Part shown: piece by piece, positions 36,922 to 46,238 of the stretch
How the letters are laid out: every line of letters starts with the position of its first letter
How positions within the stretch are numbered: position 1 is the first letter of the stretch
Source: Vibrio breoganii
Lineage (GTDB): Bacteria; Pseudomonadota; Gammaproteobacteria; Enterobacterales; Vibrionaceae
Direction of reading: 5' to 3'
Assembly (NCBI RefSeq): GCF_001677275.1
Contig: NZ_CP016178.1
Coordinates: forward strand, 434,001-498,000
Length of the DNA: 64,000 nt
Notes under the pieces: model-generated
What the model saw: the letters and a program-made list of their open reading frames with translations, nothing else
Databases searched by the model: none
Told to the model about the DNA's origin: nothing
Position numbers and translations under genes: made by a program

Positions 36922-36932
36922 TTGTAATACAA
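36922..36932 (+). promoter_or_regulatory. Alginate operator before the SSS symporter
   Basis: TTGTAATACAA, a perfect dyad, 66 bp before the start codon; the paralogue at 39641 has its operator at the same distance. Confidence 0.75.
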
Positions 36933-36998
36933 AAGATAGGGATATCTGTTTAGACTGAACTGGATTTGAAATAATTATTTACAGTTTAAGGTAATGCA

Positions 36999-38780
36999 AT
37001 GGATCTCAATACTATAATTGTTGGCATCTACTTCCTATTCTTGATTGCGATAGGTTGGATGTTTAGAACATTTACAAGCACCACTAGTGACTACTTCCGT
37101 GGCGGCGGTAACATGCTTTGGTGGATGGTTGGTGCAACTGCGTTTATGACTCAGTTCTCAGCTTGGACATTTACTGGTGCTGCTGGTAAGGCATACAACG
37201 ATGGTTTCGCAGTAGCTATCATCTTCTTAGCGAACGCATTTGGCTACTTCATGAACTTTGCGTACTTTGCGCCTAAGTTCCGCCAACTTCGCGTTGTTAC
37301 GGTAATCGAAGCTATCCGCATGCGTTTTGGTGCTGCGAACGAGCAGGTATTTACTTGGTCTTCAATGCCTAACTCTGTTGTATCTGCAGGTGTTTGGCTT
37401 AACGCACTCGCAATCATCGCTTCTGGTATTTTCGGTTTCGACATGACAATGACCATCTGGATTACAGGTTTGGTTGTACTTGCTATGTCTGTAACGGGCG
37501 GTTCATGGGCGGTAATCGCATCTGACTTCATGCAGATGGTTATCATCATGGCGGTAACGGTTACTTGTGCGGTAGTTGCTGTTGTTCAAGGTGGCGGTGT
37601 TGGTGAAATCATCAATAACTTCCCTGTAGGCGACACAGGTTCTTTCGTTGCGGGTAACAACCTTAACTACCTAAGCATCTTCAGCATCTGGGCATTCTTC
37701 ATCTTTGTTAAGCAGTTCTCTATTACGAACAACATGCTTAACTCTTACCGTTACCTAGCGGCAAAAGATTCTAAGAACGCTAAGAAAGCTGCACTTCTTG
37801 CATGTGTACTTATGCTTGGTGGTGTATTCATCTGGTTCATGCCTTCTTGGTACATCGCTGGTCAAGGTGTAGACCTATCAGCTGCTTACCCAGATGCAGG
37901 TTCTAAAGCAGGTGACTTCGCTTACCTATACTTCGTACAAGAATACATGCCAGCAGGTATGGTTGGTCTACTTGTAGCGGCAATGTTCGCAGCAACAATG
38001 TCTTCAATGGACTCTGGCCTAAACCGTAACTCAGGTATCTTTGTTAAGAACTTCTACGAAACAGTTGTTCGTAAAGGTAAAGCTTCAGAGAAAGAGCTAG
38101 TAACAGTATCGAAGATCACTTCTACTGTATTCGGTATCCTGATCATTCTTATCGCACAGTTCATCAACTCACTTAAGGGTCTGAGTTTGTTCGATACAAT
38201 GATGTACGTTGGTGCCCTAATCGGCTTCCCAATGACTATCCCAGCATTCCTTGGCTTCTTCATCAAGAAGACTCCAGATTGGGCAGGTTGGGGTACACTA
38301 GTCGTTGGTGCTATCGTTTCTTACATCGTAGGTTTCGTTATCAACGCTGACATGGTATCTCACGCATTTGGTCTAGAAGAGCTAACTAAACGTGAATGGT
38401 CTGATGTTAAGGTTGCTATCGGTCTTATCGGTCACATCACACTAACAGGTGGTTTCTTCATCGCTTCTACTCTGTTCTACAAGCCTCTAACTGCAGAGCG
38501 TCAAGCAGACGTAGACAAGTTCTTTGGTAACCTATCAACGCCTCTAGTTTCTGAGTCAGTAGCTCAACAGAAACTTGATAACAAACAGCGTCAAATGCTA
38601 GGTAAACTAATTGCAGTAGCGGGTCTTGGTGTAATGCTAATGGCATTCCTACCTAACCCAATGTGGGGCCGCGGCGTGTTCATCCTATGTGGTGCAATCG
38701 TTGGTGGTGTTGGTATTCTACTTGTGAAAGCTGTTGATGATTCTGTTGAAGATCTTCAAGAGAGTGTTGCTACTAAATAA
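36999..38780 (+). CDS. Sodium:solute symporter (ToaA/ToaB type)
   Basis: Na+-coupled inner-membrane transporter of 593 aa with about 14 hydrophobic segments. RGGGNMLWWMVGATAFMTQ, the core NMLNSYRYLAAKDSKNAKKAA and the C-terminal TAERQADVDKFF are nearly the same as in the gene at 39641, so this is a recent duplicate; the symporter at 3205 is also close. AAGG precedes the ATG. An operator upstream and a terminator downstream make it a single-gene transcript. It probably imports unsaturated alginate mono- or oligomers, as ToaA/ToaB do in V. splendidus. Confidence 0.85.
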   Translation: MDLNTIIVGIYFLFLIAIGWMFRTFTSTTSDYFRGGGNMLWWMVGATAFMTQFSAWTFTGAAGKAYNDGFAVAIIFLANAFGYFMNFAYFAPKFRQLRVVTVIEAIRMRFGAANEQVFTWSSMPNSVVSAGVWLNALAIIASGIFGFDMTMTIWITGLVVLAMSVTGGSWAVIASDFMQMVIIMAVTVTCAVVAVVQGGGVGEIINNFPVGDTGSFVAGNNLNYLSIFSIWAFFIFVKQFSITNNMLNSYRYLAAKDSKNAKKAALLACVLMLGGVFIWFMPSWYIAGQGVDLSAAYPDAGSKAGDFAYLYFVQEYMPAGMVGLLVAAMFAATMSSMDSGLNRNSGIFVKNFYETVVRKGKASEKELVTVSKITSTVFGILIILIAQFINSLKGLSLFDTMMYVGALIGFPMTIPAFLGFFIKKTPDWAGWGTLVVGAIVSYIVGFVINADMVSHAFGLEELTKREWSDVKVAIGLIGHITLTGGFFIASTLFYKPLTAERQADVDKFFGNLSTPLVSESVAQQKLDNKQRQMLGKLIAVAGLGVMLMAFLPNPMWGRGVFILCGAIVGGVGILLVKAVDDSVEDLQESVATK

Positions 38781-38809
38781 TCATTTAGATTAAAGCAAAC
38801 TTGAATATT

Positions 38810-38836
38810 AAAGCGGGCCTTTGGGCCCGCTTTTTG
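38810..38836 (+). terminator. Terminator of the SSS symporter
   Basis: AAAGCGGGCC pairs with GGCCCGCTTT, followed by a T-run, 30 bp after the stop codon. Confidence 0.85.
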
Positions 38837-38939
38837 TGTTTATGGGGGAGGGGAAGCTGACAGATTTTAGCTGCAAGCTGCAAGTTAGAAGAGCGAGTTT
38901 CAATTTTGACTCGTGTGGTTTATTGTGGATTTTTGGGAG

Positions 38940-39175
38940 TGTAGCTGGTGAAGAGATCTCCGACCAGTGTGCTGGCCCAGAAAAGCGTTCGGAGATGACG
39001 GAGGGGTGTGGTGAGTTTGCTGTGCGGATTTACGGTTCTATGGAGCTATGGCGCTATGGTTCTGAGGTTTTGTGGTCGATTGCCGTCGTCCTCGAGTGCT
39101 TCTATCGAGGACCTAAATAGCTCAACAGTTGAAAAGGTCTTCGATAAAACACTTCGAAGACGACGGTGGGTTTTA
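38940..39175. repeat. Dispersed palindromic repeats
   Basis: An inverted copy of the GACCAGTGTGCTGGCCCAGA element at 38954-39000, a CGTCCTCGAGTGC...GAGGACC hairpin near 39085-39113, and GTCTTCGAT...TTCGAAGACGACG near 39138-39162. Short open frames across this region are not credible. Confidence 0.7.
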
Positions 39176-39493
39176 GACGACGTTGGATCAGAGTCGACGG
39201 TGTGGTTGGAGATAACACGTGCATCCTATTAGTTCGTTTTCGTGTTTGTCCTCAATCAAGTAGTCACGTCTTAACGCTTAGAGGTGAACCACTCAATTAC
39301 CAATAGTAATACTATTGAGCTTTCTGGTGAATCTTCTCTTAAATTTCCCCATAACCTCAATAATGAATACCAATCATCCGATTGCATGATTAATGTGATC
39401 AGTCTCTACCATTTCCGTCTGTAACTGCTCATTACAGCATGTAACAGTATGTTTCTATGTGCATTTCTGCAAGTTTTCAAACGTTACTTAATG

Positions 39494-39573
39494 TTAGATC
39501 TAGATCACTTGTATGATTTATTCATCAGTATTTGACGAGGTATTCGTCACATTTAAGCCTTATTGTAGTACAA
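39494..39573 (+). promoter_or_regulatory. Promoter region of symporter-PL6 operon: CRP-like site and operator
   Basis: TTAGATCTAGATCACT at 39494-39509 resembles CRP; TTGTAGTACAA at 39563-39573 is a perfect operator 67 bp before the start codon. Confidence 0.7.
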
Positions 39574-39640
39574 GTGAGCGGTTGTTCTGGTTAGACTTTT
39601 CGCACTTACACAAAGAAATCAATCTCACAAAGGTCTACAA

Positions 39641-41416
39641 ATGGAACTCAATACAGTTATTGTTGGTGTCTATTTCCTATTCTTGATTGCAATAGGATGG
39701 ATGTTCAGAACGTTTACAAGTACAACAAGTGATTACTTCCGCGGGGGCGGTAGTATGCTGTGGTGGATGGTAGGTGCAACTGCCTTCATGACTCAGTTCA
39801 GTGCTTGGACATTTACCGGTGCAGCTGGTAAAGCGTACGCAGATGGTTTCGCGGTAGCGGTAATCTTCCTTGCAAACGCATTTGGTTACCTAATGAACTA
39901 CCTATACTTCGCTCCTAAGTTCCGTCAGCTACGTGTTGTTACGGTAATCCAGGCGATTCGTATGCGTTTTGGTTCTTTTAACGAGCAAGTATTTACTTGG
40001 TCTGGTATGCCAAACAGCGTTATCTCTGCAGGTATCTGGCTAAACGGTCTAGCAATCATTGCTTCAGGCATCTTCGGTTTCGACATGACAACGACTATCG
40101 TTCTTACGGGTCTTGTTGTACTAGTAATGTCTGTAACGGGTGGTTCTTGGGCGGTAATTGCATCTGACTTCATGCAGATGGTTATCATCATGGCTGTAAC
40201 AGTAACGTGTGCGGTTGTTGCTGTCATTCAAGGTGGCGGTGTTGGTGAAATTATCGCTAACTTCCCGACTGACGAAGGCGCTTCTTTCGTTTCGGGTAAC
40301 GACCTTAACTACCTAAGCATCTTCGGTATCTGGGCATTCTTCATCTTCGTGAAGCAGTTCTCTATCACGAACAACATGCTTAACTCTTACCGTTACCTTG
40401 CGGCTAAAGATTCTAAGAATGCTAAGAAAGCAGCACTTCTTGCTTGTGTTCTAATGACTATGGGTCCAATGATTTGGTTCATGCCTTCTTGGTTCATTGC
40501 AGGTCAAGGTGTTGATCTAGCAGCTATCTACCCAGAAGCTGGTTCTAAAGCAGGTGACTTCGCTTACCTATACTTTGTAGAAGAATTCATGCCAGCAGGT
40601 ATGGTTGGTCTTCTAATTGCAGCAATGTTCGCAGCAACAATGTCTTCAATGGACTCAGGCCTAAACCGTAACTCGGGTATCTTTGTTAAGAACTTCTACG
40701 AGCCGATTTGTCGTCCAAACGCAACTGAAAAAGAGCTAGTAGTAGTATCTAAATTGACGTCTACCTTCTTCGGTATCGCAATTATCCTTGTAGCACTATT
40801 CATTAACTCGCTAAAAGGTCTAAGCTTATTCGATACGATGATGTATGTAGGTGCTCTAATCGGTTTCCCAATGACCATTCCAGCATTCTGTGGCTTCTTC
40901 ATTAAGAAGACTCCAGACTGGGCAGGTTGGGGTACGCTAGTAGTAGGTGCTATTGTTTCTTACTACGTAGGCTTTGTAATTACAGCTGATATGGTTGCTA
41001 ACTGGTTTAACCTTGAGCCTCTTACTGGTCGTGAGTGGTCAGATCTTAAGGTTGCTATCGGTCTTATCGGTCACCTAGTGTTTACAGCAGGTTTCTTCTG
41101 CCTAACTACACTGTTCTACAAGCCACTTACAGCTGAGCGTCAAGCGGACGTAGATAAGTTCTTCGAGAACCTAGACACTCCACTAGTTGCTGAGTCTAAC
41201 GAACAGAAAGTACTGGATAACAAACAGCGTCGTATGCTTGGTTCACTTATCGCAGTTGCAGGTGTTGGTGTAATGCTAATGTTCTTGCTACCTAACCCAC
41301 TATGGGGACGCATGATCTTCGTATTGTGTGGTGTGATTGTTCTAAGTGTTGGTCTACTACTTGTTAAAGCAGTGGATGACACAGTCGAAGAACTGCGTGA
41401 ACAAACCGCGGAATAA
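39641..41416 (+). CDS. Sodium:solute symporter (ToaA/ToaB type)
   Basis: Na+-coupled inner-membrane symporter of 591 aa, nearly the same as the one at 36999 across most of the chain (RGGGSMLWWMVGATAFMTQ, MSSMDSGLNRNSGIFVKNFY, TPDWAGWGTLVVGAIVSY). AAAGG precedes the ATG. Unlike its sister it is followed within 81 bp by a lyase gene, past an intrinsic terminator that may let part of transcription through. Import of alginate-derived uronates is inferred from the family and the regulon operator. Confidence 0.85.
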   Translation: MELNTVIVGVYFLFLIAIGWMFRTFTSTTSDYFRGGGSMLWWMVGATAFMTQFSAWTFTGAAGKAYADGFAVAVIFLANAFGYLMNYLYFAPKFRQLRVVTVIQAIRMRFGSFNEQVFTWSGMPNSVISAGIWLNGLAIIASGIFGFDMTTTIVLTGLVVLVMSVTGGSWAVIASDFMQMVIIMAVTVTCAVVAVIQGGGVGEIIANFPTDEGASFVSGNDLNYLSIFGIWAFFIFVKQFSITNNMLNSYRYLAAKDSKNAKKAALLACVLMTMGPMIWFMPSWFIAGQGVDLAAIYPEAGSKAGDFAYLYFVEEFMPAGMVGLLIAAMFAATMSSMDSGLNRNSGIFVKNFYEPICRPNATEKELVVVSKLTSTFFGIAIILVALFINSLKGLSLFDTMMYVGALIGFPMTIPAFCGFFIKKTPDWAGWGTLVVGAIVSYYVGFVITADMVANWFNLEPLTGREWSDLKVAIGLIGHLVFTAGFFCLTTLFYKPLTAERQADVDKFFENLDTPLVAESNEQKVLDNKQRRMLGSLIAVAGVGVMLMFLLPNPLWGRMIFVLCGVIVLSVGLLLVKAVDDTVEELREQTAE

Positions 41417-41435
41417 TAGAGTTTCATAATTATTT

Positions 41436-41464
41436 AATGCGGGCCTTTTTAGCCCGCATTTTTT
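41436..41464 (+). terminator. Terminator between symporter and PL6 gene
   Basis: AATGCGGGC pairs with GCCCGCATT, followed by TTTT. No separate promoter with an operator is seen for the lyase, so read-through is probable. Confidence 0.75.
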
Positions 41465-41496
41465 GCTTTGCAATCCCTAAAAAGAAGAGACAAAAC

Positions 41497-43068
41497 ATGA
41501 AAAAAACTGCCATTGCCTTAGCTGCTACGTTAGCTTTGTCTGGATGTAGCCTTTTCAACAACTCTCAACCAGAAGAGCCTATGACCGTTGCGGATGTAAA
41601 CCGCAGCATGCTTTTAGAAAGTGATCGTTTAACGGTTATTGAAAAAGCGTCTATGGAAGATGCCTATAAAGGTGAAGTTGATGCACTTCGTGAGAAGATC
41701 CTCAACGCCAAAAACGGTGACGTGATTGAAATCGAACCAGGCAAGTATCGCAACCTTGGTCAACTGACTATTGAAGCGAACAACGTAACGATTAAAGCGA
41801 GAAAGGCAGGTACTGCTTGGATCACTGGCCTTGTTCAGTTTGAACTGAACGGTGATGGCATTACTTTAGATGGATTGGTATTCACTGAAGGCGGTCCAAA
41901 CGAGCGCTTTGGTGGCGTACGTATGATGGGTGACCGAATCACGCTGAAGAATTCAACATTCTACTACTTCAATGATGATTACCCATATGAACCAGACGAG
42001 CGCCGCTCAGAGTATCCAAAGTACCTTTGGGTTTCTCTATGGGGTAAAGATGGTCAAGTGATCAATAACCGTTTTGAAGGCAAGCAAAAACGCGGTACTT
42101 TGATCGGTGTTCAGAAAAATGAAACGCCTGATAACCACATTATCAAGCACAACATTTTCTTGGACCAAAAACCAAACCAATTCAATGAGTTCGACATTAA
42201 AGAAGCGATCCGCTACAACGGCAACAGCTGGGAAGCGATTCGAATTGGTGACTCTAAAGCATCACAATGGCCATCAAACAGCCAGTTTGTTGAGAACCTA
42301 ATGATTAACATGGACGGTGAGCGTGAGCTTATCTCCATTAAATCAGGTGGCAACATTATTGGCGGTAACACTATTTTTGAAAGCACAGCATTGATTTCTC
42401 TTCGCCACGGTAAAGCCAACGTCGTTGAAGACAACGTAATTCTAGGTAATGGCAAGCGTCTTACTGGCGGCATGCGTATCTATGATGAAGACCATGTAAT
42501 CCGTAATAACTACATTGCTAACACTCGTGGCCGTGATGGTCTGATTGAAGGTAATGCGGATCTTCGTGGTGGTATTGTTATCAATACCGGCATCATCGAT
42601 GTAGCGAATGGCGAAGAGCTTGACCAATCTGTGAAAGGCAAAGAGCTAAACAAGCAGTGGACGCCAAAGAACATCGCTATTGAAAACAATACTTTAGTTG
42701 ATACAGAGTGGGGCATTGTCTATGGCAACCAGACTCACCGTGTAAGCCTGTTCGACAACAAAGAAGTGGAAAATATCTTTGGTGGTGTAGATGTACACTT
42801 TAGCAAGAACCTTGTAGACAACTCTGCTAACCCTGAGTTTGTTGCTGTTCGCGCTACTGCTGACTTCCCACTTGATGCTGCAACTTATGCCGATGAAGTG
42901 TACGTTGGTCAAGTGACAGAAGCGGAGCAAGTTTCTAACTACTCTACTGAATTGCCAGTAATCACAAACGTGAATGGCTTTGAATCTGCAGAAAACGTCG
43001 GTGCTGATGCTTCTAAACTGAAGATCATCACCGCTGAGGTTGCAGGACCAGACTACGTAATTCAATAA
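41497..43068 (+). CDS. PL6 alginate lyase lipoprotein (chondroitinase B family)
   Basis: Polysaccharide lyase family 6, a right-handed beta-helix enzyme active on alginate; 523 aa. Lipoprotein signal ends in LSGC, with Ser after Cys, so outer-membrane anchoring is likely. The catalytic pair is visible as Lys282 in ISIKSGGN and Arg303 in ISLRHGKAN; their 21-residue spacing equals Lys250/Arg271 of chondroitinase B. The ATG at 41497 has AAGAGA upstream; the longer open frame gives no signal peptide. It probably supplies oligomers to the porins and symporter next to it. Confidence 0.92.
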   Translation: MKKTAIALAATLALSGCSLFNNSQPEEPMTVADVNRSMLLESDRLTVIEKASMEDAYKGEVDALREKILNAKNGDVIEIEPGKYRNLGQLTIEANNVTIKARKAGTAWITGLVQFELNGDGITLDGLVFTEGGPNERFGGVRMMGDRITLKNSTFYYFNDDYPYEPDERRSEYPKYLWVSLWGKDGQVINNRFEGKQKRGTLIGVQKNETPDNHIIKHNIFLDQKPNQFNEFDIKEAIRYNGNSWEAIRIGDSKASQWPSNSQFVENLMINMDGERELISIKSGGNIIGGNTIFESTALISLRHGKANVVEDNVILGNGKRLTGGMRIYDEDHVIRNNYIANTRGRDGLIEGNADLRGGIVINTGIIDVANGEELDQSVKGKELNKQWTPKNIAIENNTLVDTEWGIVYGNQTHRVSLFDNKEVENIFGGVDVHFSKNLVDNSANPEFVAVRATADFPLDAATYADEVYVGQVTEAEQVSNYSTELPVITNVNGFESAENVGADASKLKIITAEVAGPDYVIQ

Positions 43069-43099
43069 AAAATAACAACGTAGATGGCTAGGTAAAACA

Positions 43100-43124
43100 A
43101 AGGCGAGCATTGCTCGCCTTTTTC
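43100..43124. terminator. Bidirectional terminator after the PL6 gene
   Basis: AAGGCGAGC pairs with GCTCGCCTT, followed by TTTC, with A-rich DNA on the other side, between convergent genes. Confidence 0.85.
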
Positions 43125-43147
43125 TTTGGAGTTAACTTAGTGATTGC

Positions 43148-43954
43148 TTATGCAGGCATCTTGCCGCTATCTTGTTGGTTCTTGCATCGATTTAGCTGAT
43201 CTCTAACGATTTGTTTGTATACTTTGATAAGCTCGAACGACATGAAGCTAGTGTCGAGATAGAGCAACGGTGCAGAGATAGCTTCACCCTTGGTGAGGTC
43301 GTGCATTGAGTCTGCTAGACGAGCGATGGCTTCATCCAGAGTATATTGATTACTAAAACCCTGATCTTGAAAACGCTTCGCTTTATTCAATAAATTGCTA
43401 GCGCGTCCTACCAACAACTTTGGATTTCGTAATCCGTTTTGAACCACCGAACTGATACAGATTCGATATTGTGTTAACGCATCCACAGTATCCATCAATG
43501 TTTGCCATTGTTCGTTATAGCGCGTCATTGATAACTCTTGCCCCTTAAGGCTTCTGAGCACAGCGCAATCACAGCAAAAGAATAATAAACGTATCGTTTG
43601 TCCGTGAACGACGAGTCGCTTTGATAGTGATTGTTCATCACTGGTTTGGCTTAAGGCTTCTAGACGCATACTTAAGACGTGCCGCTCAGGTCGACTGCCT
43701 AGATAGCTATAGTTACTGACTTTGTTACTTAGGGAAAACAGCGTCGATTTAACTTCGGCATACGCCTCTTGATCTATCTCTTCACCTGTCATTTCCTCGT
43801 AGACAAATGAACGATGAAGTCGCACCGCATCTATTGCATCAAACACAAACTTGACGGCTTGTTGCCCTTGGGTGATAGGGGATTCAAAGGGCGAAGAGAG
43901 CGCATTGGTGAGACCTGCTCGGTTGATCAGTAGCATGTTGCTTGATATGTCCAT
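43148..43954 (-). CDS. Hypothetical helical protein
   Basis: Not recognised. The protein of 268 aa starts at an ATG with AAGGATGTGATT before it; an in-frame ATG 33 bp upstream lacks a ribosome site. It is rich in predicted alpha-helix with many Leu, Gln, Arg and Ser residues, has no signal peptide and no membrane segment. Coding character is supported by the good start region and the shared terminator with the PL6 gene. It is divergent from the antiporter gene. No function is proposed. Confidence 0.65.
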   Translation of the reverse strand: MDISSNMLLINRAGLTNALSSPFESPITQGQQAVKFVFDAIDAVRLHRSFVYEEMTGEEIDQEAYAEVKSTLFSLSNKVSNYSYLGSRPERHVLSMRLEALSQTSDEQSLSKRLVVHGQTIRLLFFCCDCAVLRSLKGQELSMTRYNEQWQTLMDTVDALTQYRICISSVVQNGLRNPKLLVGRASNLLNKAKRFQDQGFSNQYTLDEAIARLADSMHDLTKGEAISAPLLYLDTSFMSFELIKVYKQIVRDQLNRCKNQQDSGKMPA

Positions 43955-44218
43955 AATCACATCCTTATTTATGAAGACATTTATCATATTTAACCAAGCA
44001 ACTATGATGCCAATAACTAACTTATTGATTTTAATAGCATATATTATTTGTGTGCTGAGAATTTGTGCTTTTATCTTGTGCAGTTAGCACCAATGAGGTG
44101 CACTAGCTTACTGGCTTAAACAAGCAAAAATTCCCCCTGTTGTTTTATCGAATAAAGTGGCACAAGTGCTTGAATCTACTAAGGTGTTTACAGGTAATCA
44201 CAAAGTTGAAGAGTCACT

Positions 44219-46036
44219 ATGCACGAAGATTGGGCTGCGCTGGGTATTGCTGCTGTAGGTATTGTTGGGCTTGGGTGCCAATGGCTAGCTTGGCGTCTGA
44301 AATTACCGGCTATCTTGTTTTTACTTGTAGCGGGTATTATTGCCGGTCCCATCATGGGTTGGCTACAGCCTCAAGTGGTTTTAGGGGAGCATTTCTTTGC
44401 ACTGGTTTCACTGGCAGTTGCGGTGATTCTCTTTGAGGGGAGTTTGACCCTAAAGTTCTCTGAGATAAAGGGCGTCAGCAATACCGTGTGGAGCATTGTC
44501 TCTATAGGCGCTCTAGTGTCTTGGGCGGTCACCAGTATCGCTACACACTATTTATTGGGCTTTGAATGGTCGTTGGCACTGCTGTTTGGTAGCTTGACGG
44601 TGGTAACTGGTCCTACAGTGATAGTGCCTCTACTTAGAACGGTCAGACCCACCGCGCGCTTATCCAATATTCTTCGCTGGGAGGGCATCTTAATTGATCC
44701 CCTTGGCGCGCTGTTTGTGGTCATGGTGTATGAGTTCATTATCTCAAGCAGTTCAGCGCAAAGCTTTGAAGTGTTTGGGCTTATCTTAGTCATAGGCTTT
44801 GGTATTGGTGTTGCTGCGGGCGCAGGTGTGGCTGAGGTGCTCAGGCGAGGTTGGTTACCAGAGTATCTACAACCTTTTGGCGTGTTAACCATTGTTCTTG
44901 CGGTGTTTGCCGGTTCAAACCATCTAGAGTCTGAATCTGGGCTCTTGACGGTGACGGTGATGGGAATGTGGCTAGCCAATGCTAGAGACGTGAACATTCA
45001 AAGCATTCTGCACTTTAAAGAAAACCTAACGATCATGTTTATTACGGGCTTGTTCATCATACTCGCGGCTCGCATTGACCTTGAAGACTTTCAAGCGCTT
45101 GGTTGGAGTGCTGTCGCTTTGTTCGTCGTCATCCAACTTGTTTCTCGTCCTTTATCTATCTTTGCTTCTACATTACGCAGTAGTTTAGGCTTCAAAGAGA
45201 AGGTCTTTCTGGCTTGGGTAGCACCTAGAGGCATTGTTGCTGCATCTATCTCTGCACTGTTTGCGATCAAGCTATACAACATTGGTATGGAAGAAGCTAA
45301 GTTATTGGTTCCTTTGGTATTTATGGTGATCATTGGCACCGTTGTTTTACAAAGCTTTTCAGCTAAACCCATGGCGAAACTATTAGGTGTAGCAGAGACG
45401 GCTCCGCGCGGTTTCTTGATTGTAGGTGCCAATGATGTCGCACGCGCTGTCGCACTGGCCCTGTCTAAGTACGACTTAAGGGTTGTAGTGACAGACTCTA
45501 ACTGGGATTACATTAGTCAGGCGAAAATGGCAGGTTTAGAGTATTACTATGGCAATCCCACATCGAGTCATGCTGATGAATACCTTGACCTGATCGGGGT
45601 TGGGCATGTGGTGGCTATGAGCCCTGATAAACATTTTAATATCATGGCGTGTATGCAGTATCTGTCAGACTTTGGTGTGAATCGAGTGTTCTGTCTAAGG
45701 GATACAAAAAACACCAATGGTGATAAACACATTGTGGGTAAAAAGTCCTTTGGACAAACGCTATTTGCTGGACAGCATAGCTTCAAAAAGCTCGCGAGCT
45801 TGATCAATCAAGGAGCGGAAGTGAAGCATACCAAGCTGAGTGATAGCTTTACTTATCAAGACTACCTAAAACAATATAGTGAGAGCCTTATCCAACCTTT
45901 GTTTGTGGTCACAGCTCAGCAACGAGTGCATATGGTTGGCGATGAAAGCGAGTTTGCCCCACAATCGGGAGAAACTGTAGTTTCATTAATTAAAAAACAA
46001 TGGGTAGGGGAAGATAGGCGAGGAGATAGAGCCTAG
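44219..46036 (+). CDS. CPA1-type Na+/H+ antiporter with C-terminal TrkA-N domain
   Basis: Monovalent cation:proton antiporter of the NhaP type, 605 aa. About 12 hydrophobic segments cover residues 5-395, with SLTVVTGPTVIVPLL matching the CPA1 ion-pathway region. A cytoplasmic TrkA-N nucleotide-binding domain follows from about 400 (GFLIVGANDVARAVALALS). AGAG lies before the ATG. It is a single gene with its own terminator. Role in pH or sodium balance is the usual one; the several Na+-coupled symporters here would benefit, but no direct link is seen. Confidence 0.88.
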   Translation: MHEDWAALGIAAVGIVGLGCQWLAWRLKLPAILFLLVAGIIAGPIMGWLQPQVVLGEHFFALVSLAVAVILFEGSLTLKFSEIKGVSNTVWSIVSIGALVSWAVTSIATHYLLGFEWSLALLFGSLTVVTGPTVIVPLLRTVRPTARLSNILRWEGILIDPLGALFVVMVYEFIISSSSAQSFEVFGLILVIGFGIGVAAGAGVAEVLRRGWLPEYLQPFGVLTIVLAVFAGSNHLESESGLLTVTVMGMWLANARDVNIQSILHFKENLTIMFITGLFIILAARIDLEDFQALGWSAVALFVVIQLVSRPLSIFASTLRSSLGFKEKVFLAWVAPRGIVAASISALFAIKLYNIGMEEAKLLVPLVFMVIIGTVVLQSFSAKPMAKLLGVAETAPRGFLIVGANDVARAVALALSKYDLRVVVTDSNWDYISQAKMAGLEYYYGNPTSSHADEYLDLIGVGHVVAMSPDKHFNIMACMQYLSDFGVNRVFCLRDTKNTNGDKHIVGKKSFGQTLFAGQHSFKKLASLINQGAEVKHTKLSDSFTYQDYLKQYSESLIQPLFVVTAQQRVHMVGDESEFAPQSGETVVSLIKKQWVGEDRRGDRA

Positions 46037-46055
46037 CTTTAACCGTATCAATTCA

Positions 46056-46082
46056 AAGCCTCGTTTAACATGAGGCTTTTTC
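46056..46082 (+). terminator. Terminator of the antiporter gene
   Basis: AAGCCTC pairs with GAGGCTT across a short loop, followed by TTTC. Confidence 0.8.
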
Positions 46083-46238
46083 ATTGCCTATCTTATTTAT
46101 GCCTCTCAAACATTACATTCCAAACGGAAATAATTATGGAGATATTTATCCATAATGATTGGAAGTATTGGCTCTTTTTAAAGTGTGATGAACCTCTTAT
46201 TATGCTCGCCATCGACAACGCTTATGAGGAATTTCATT

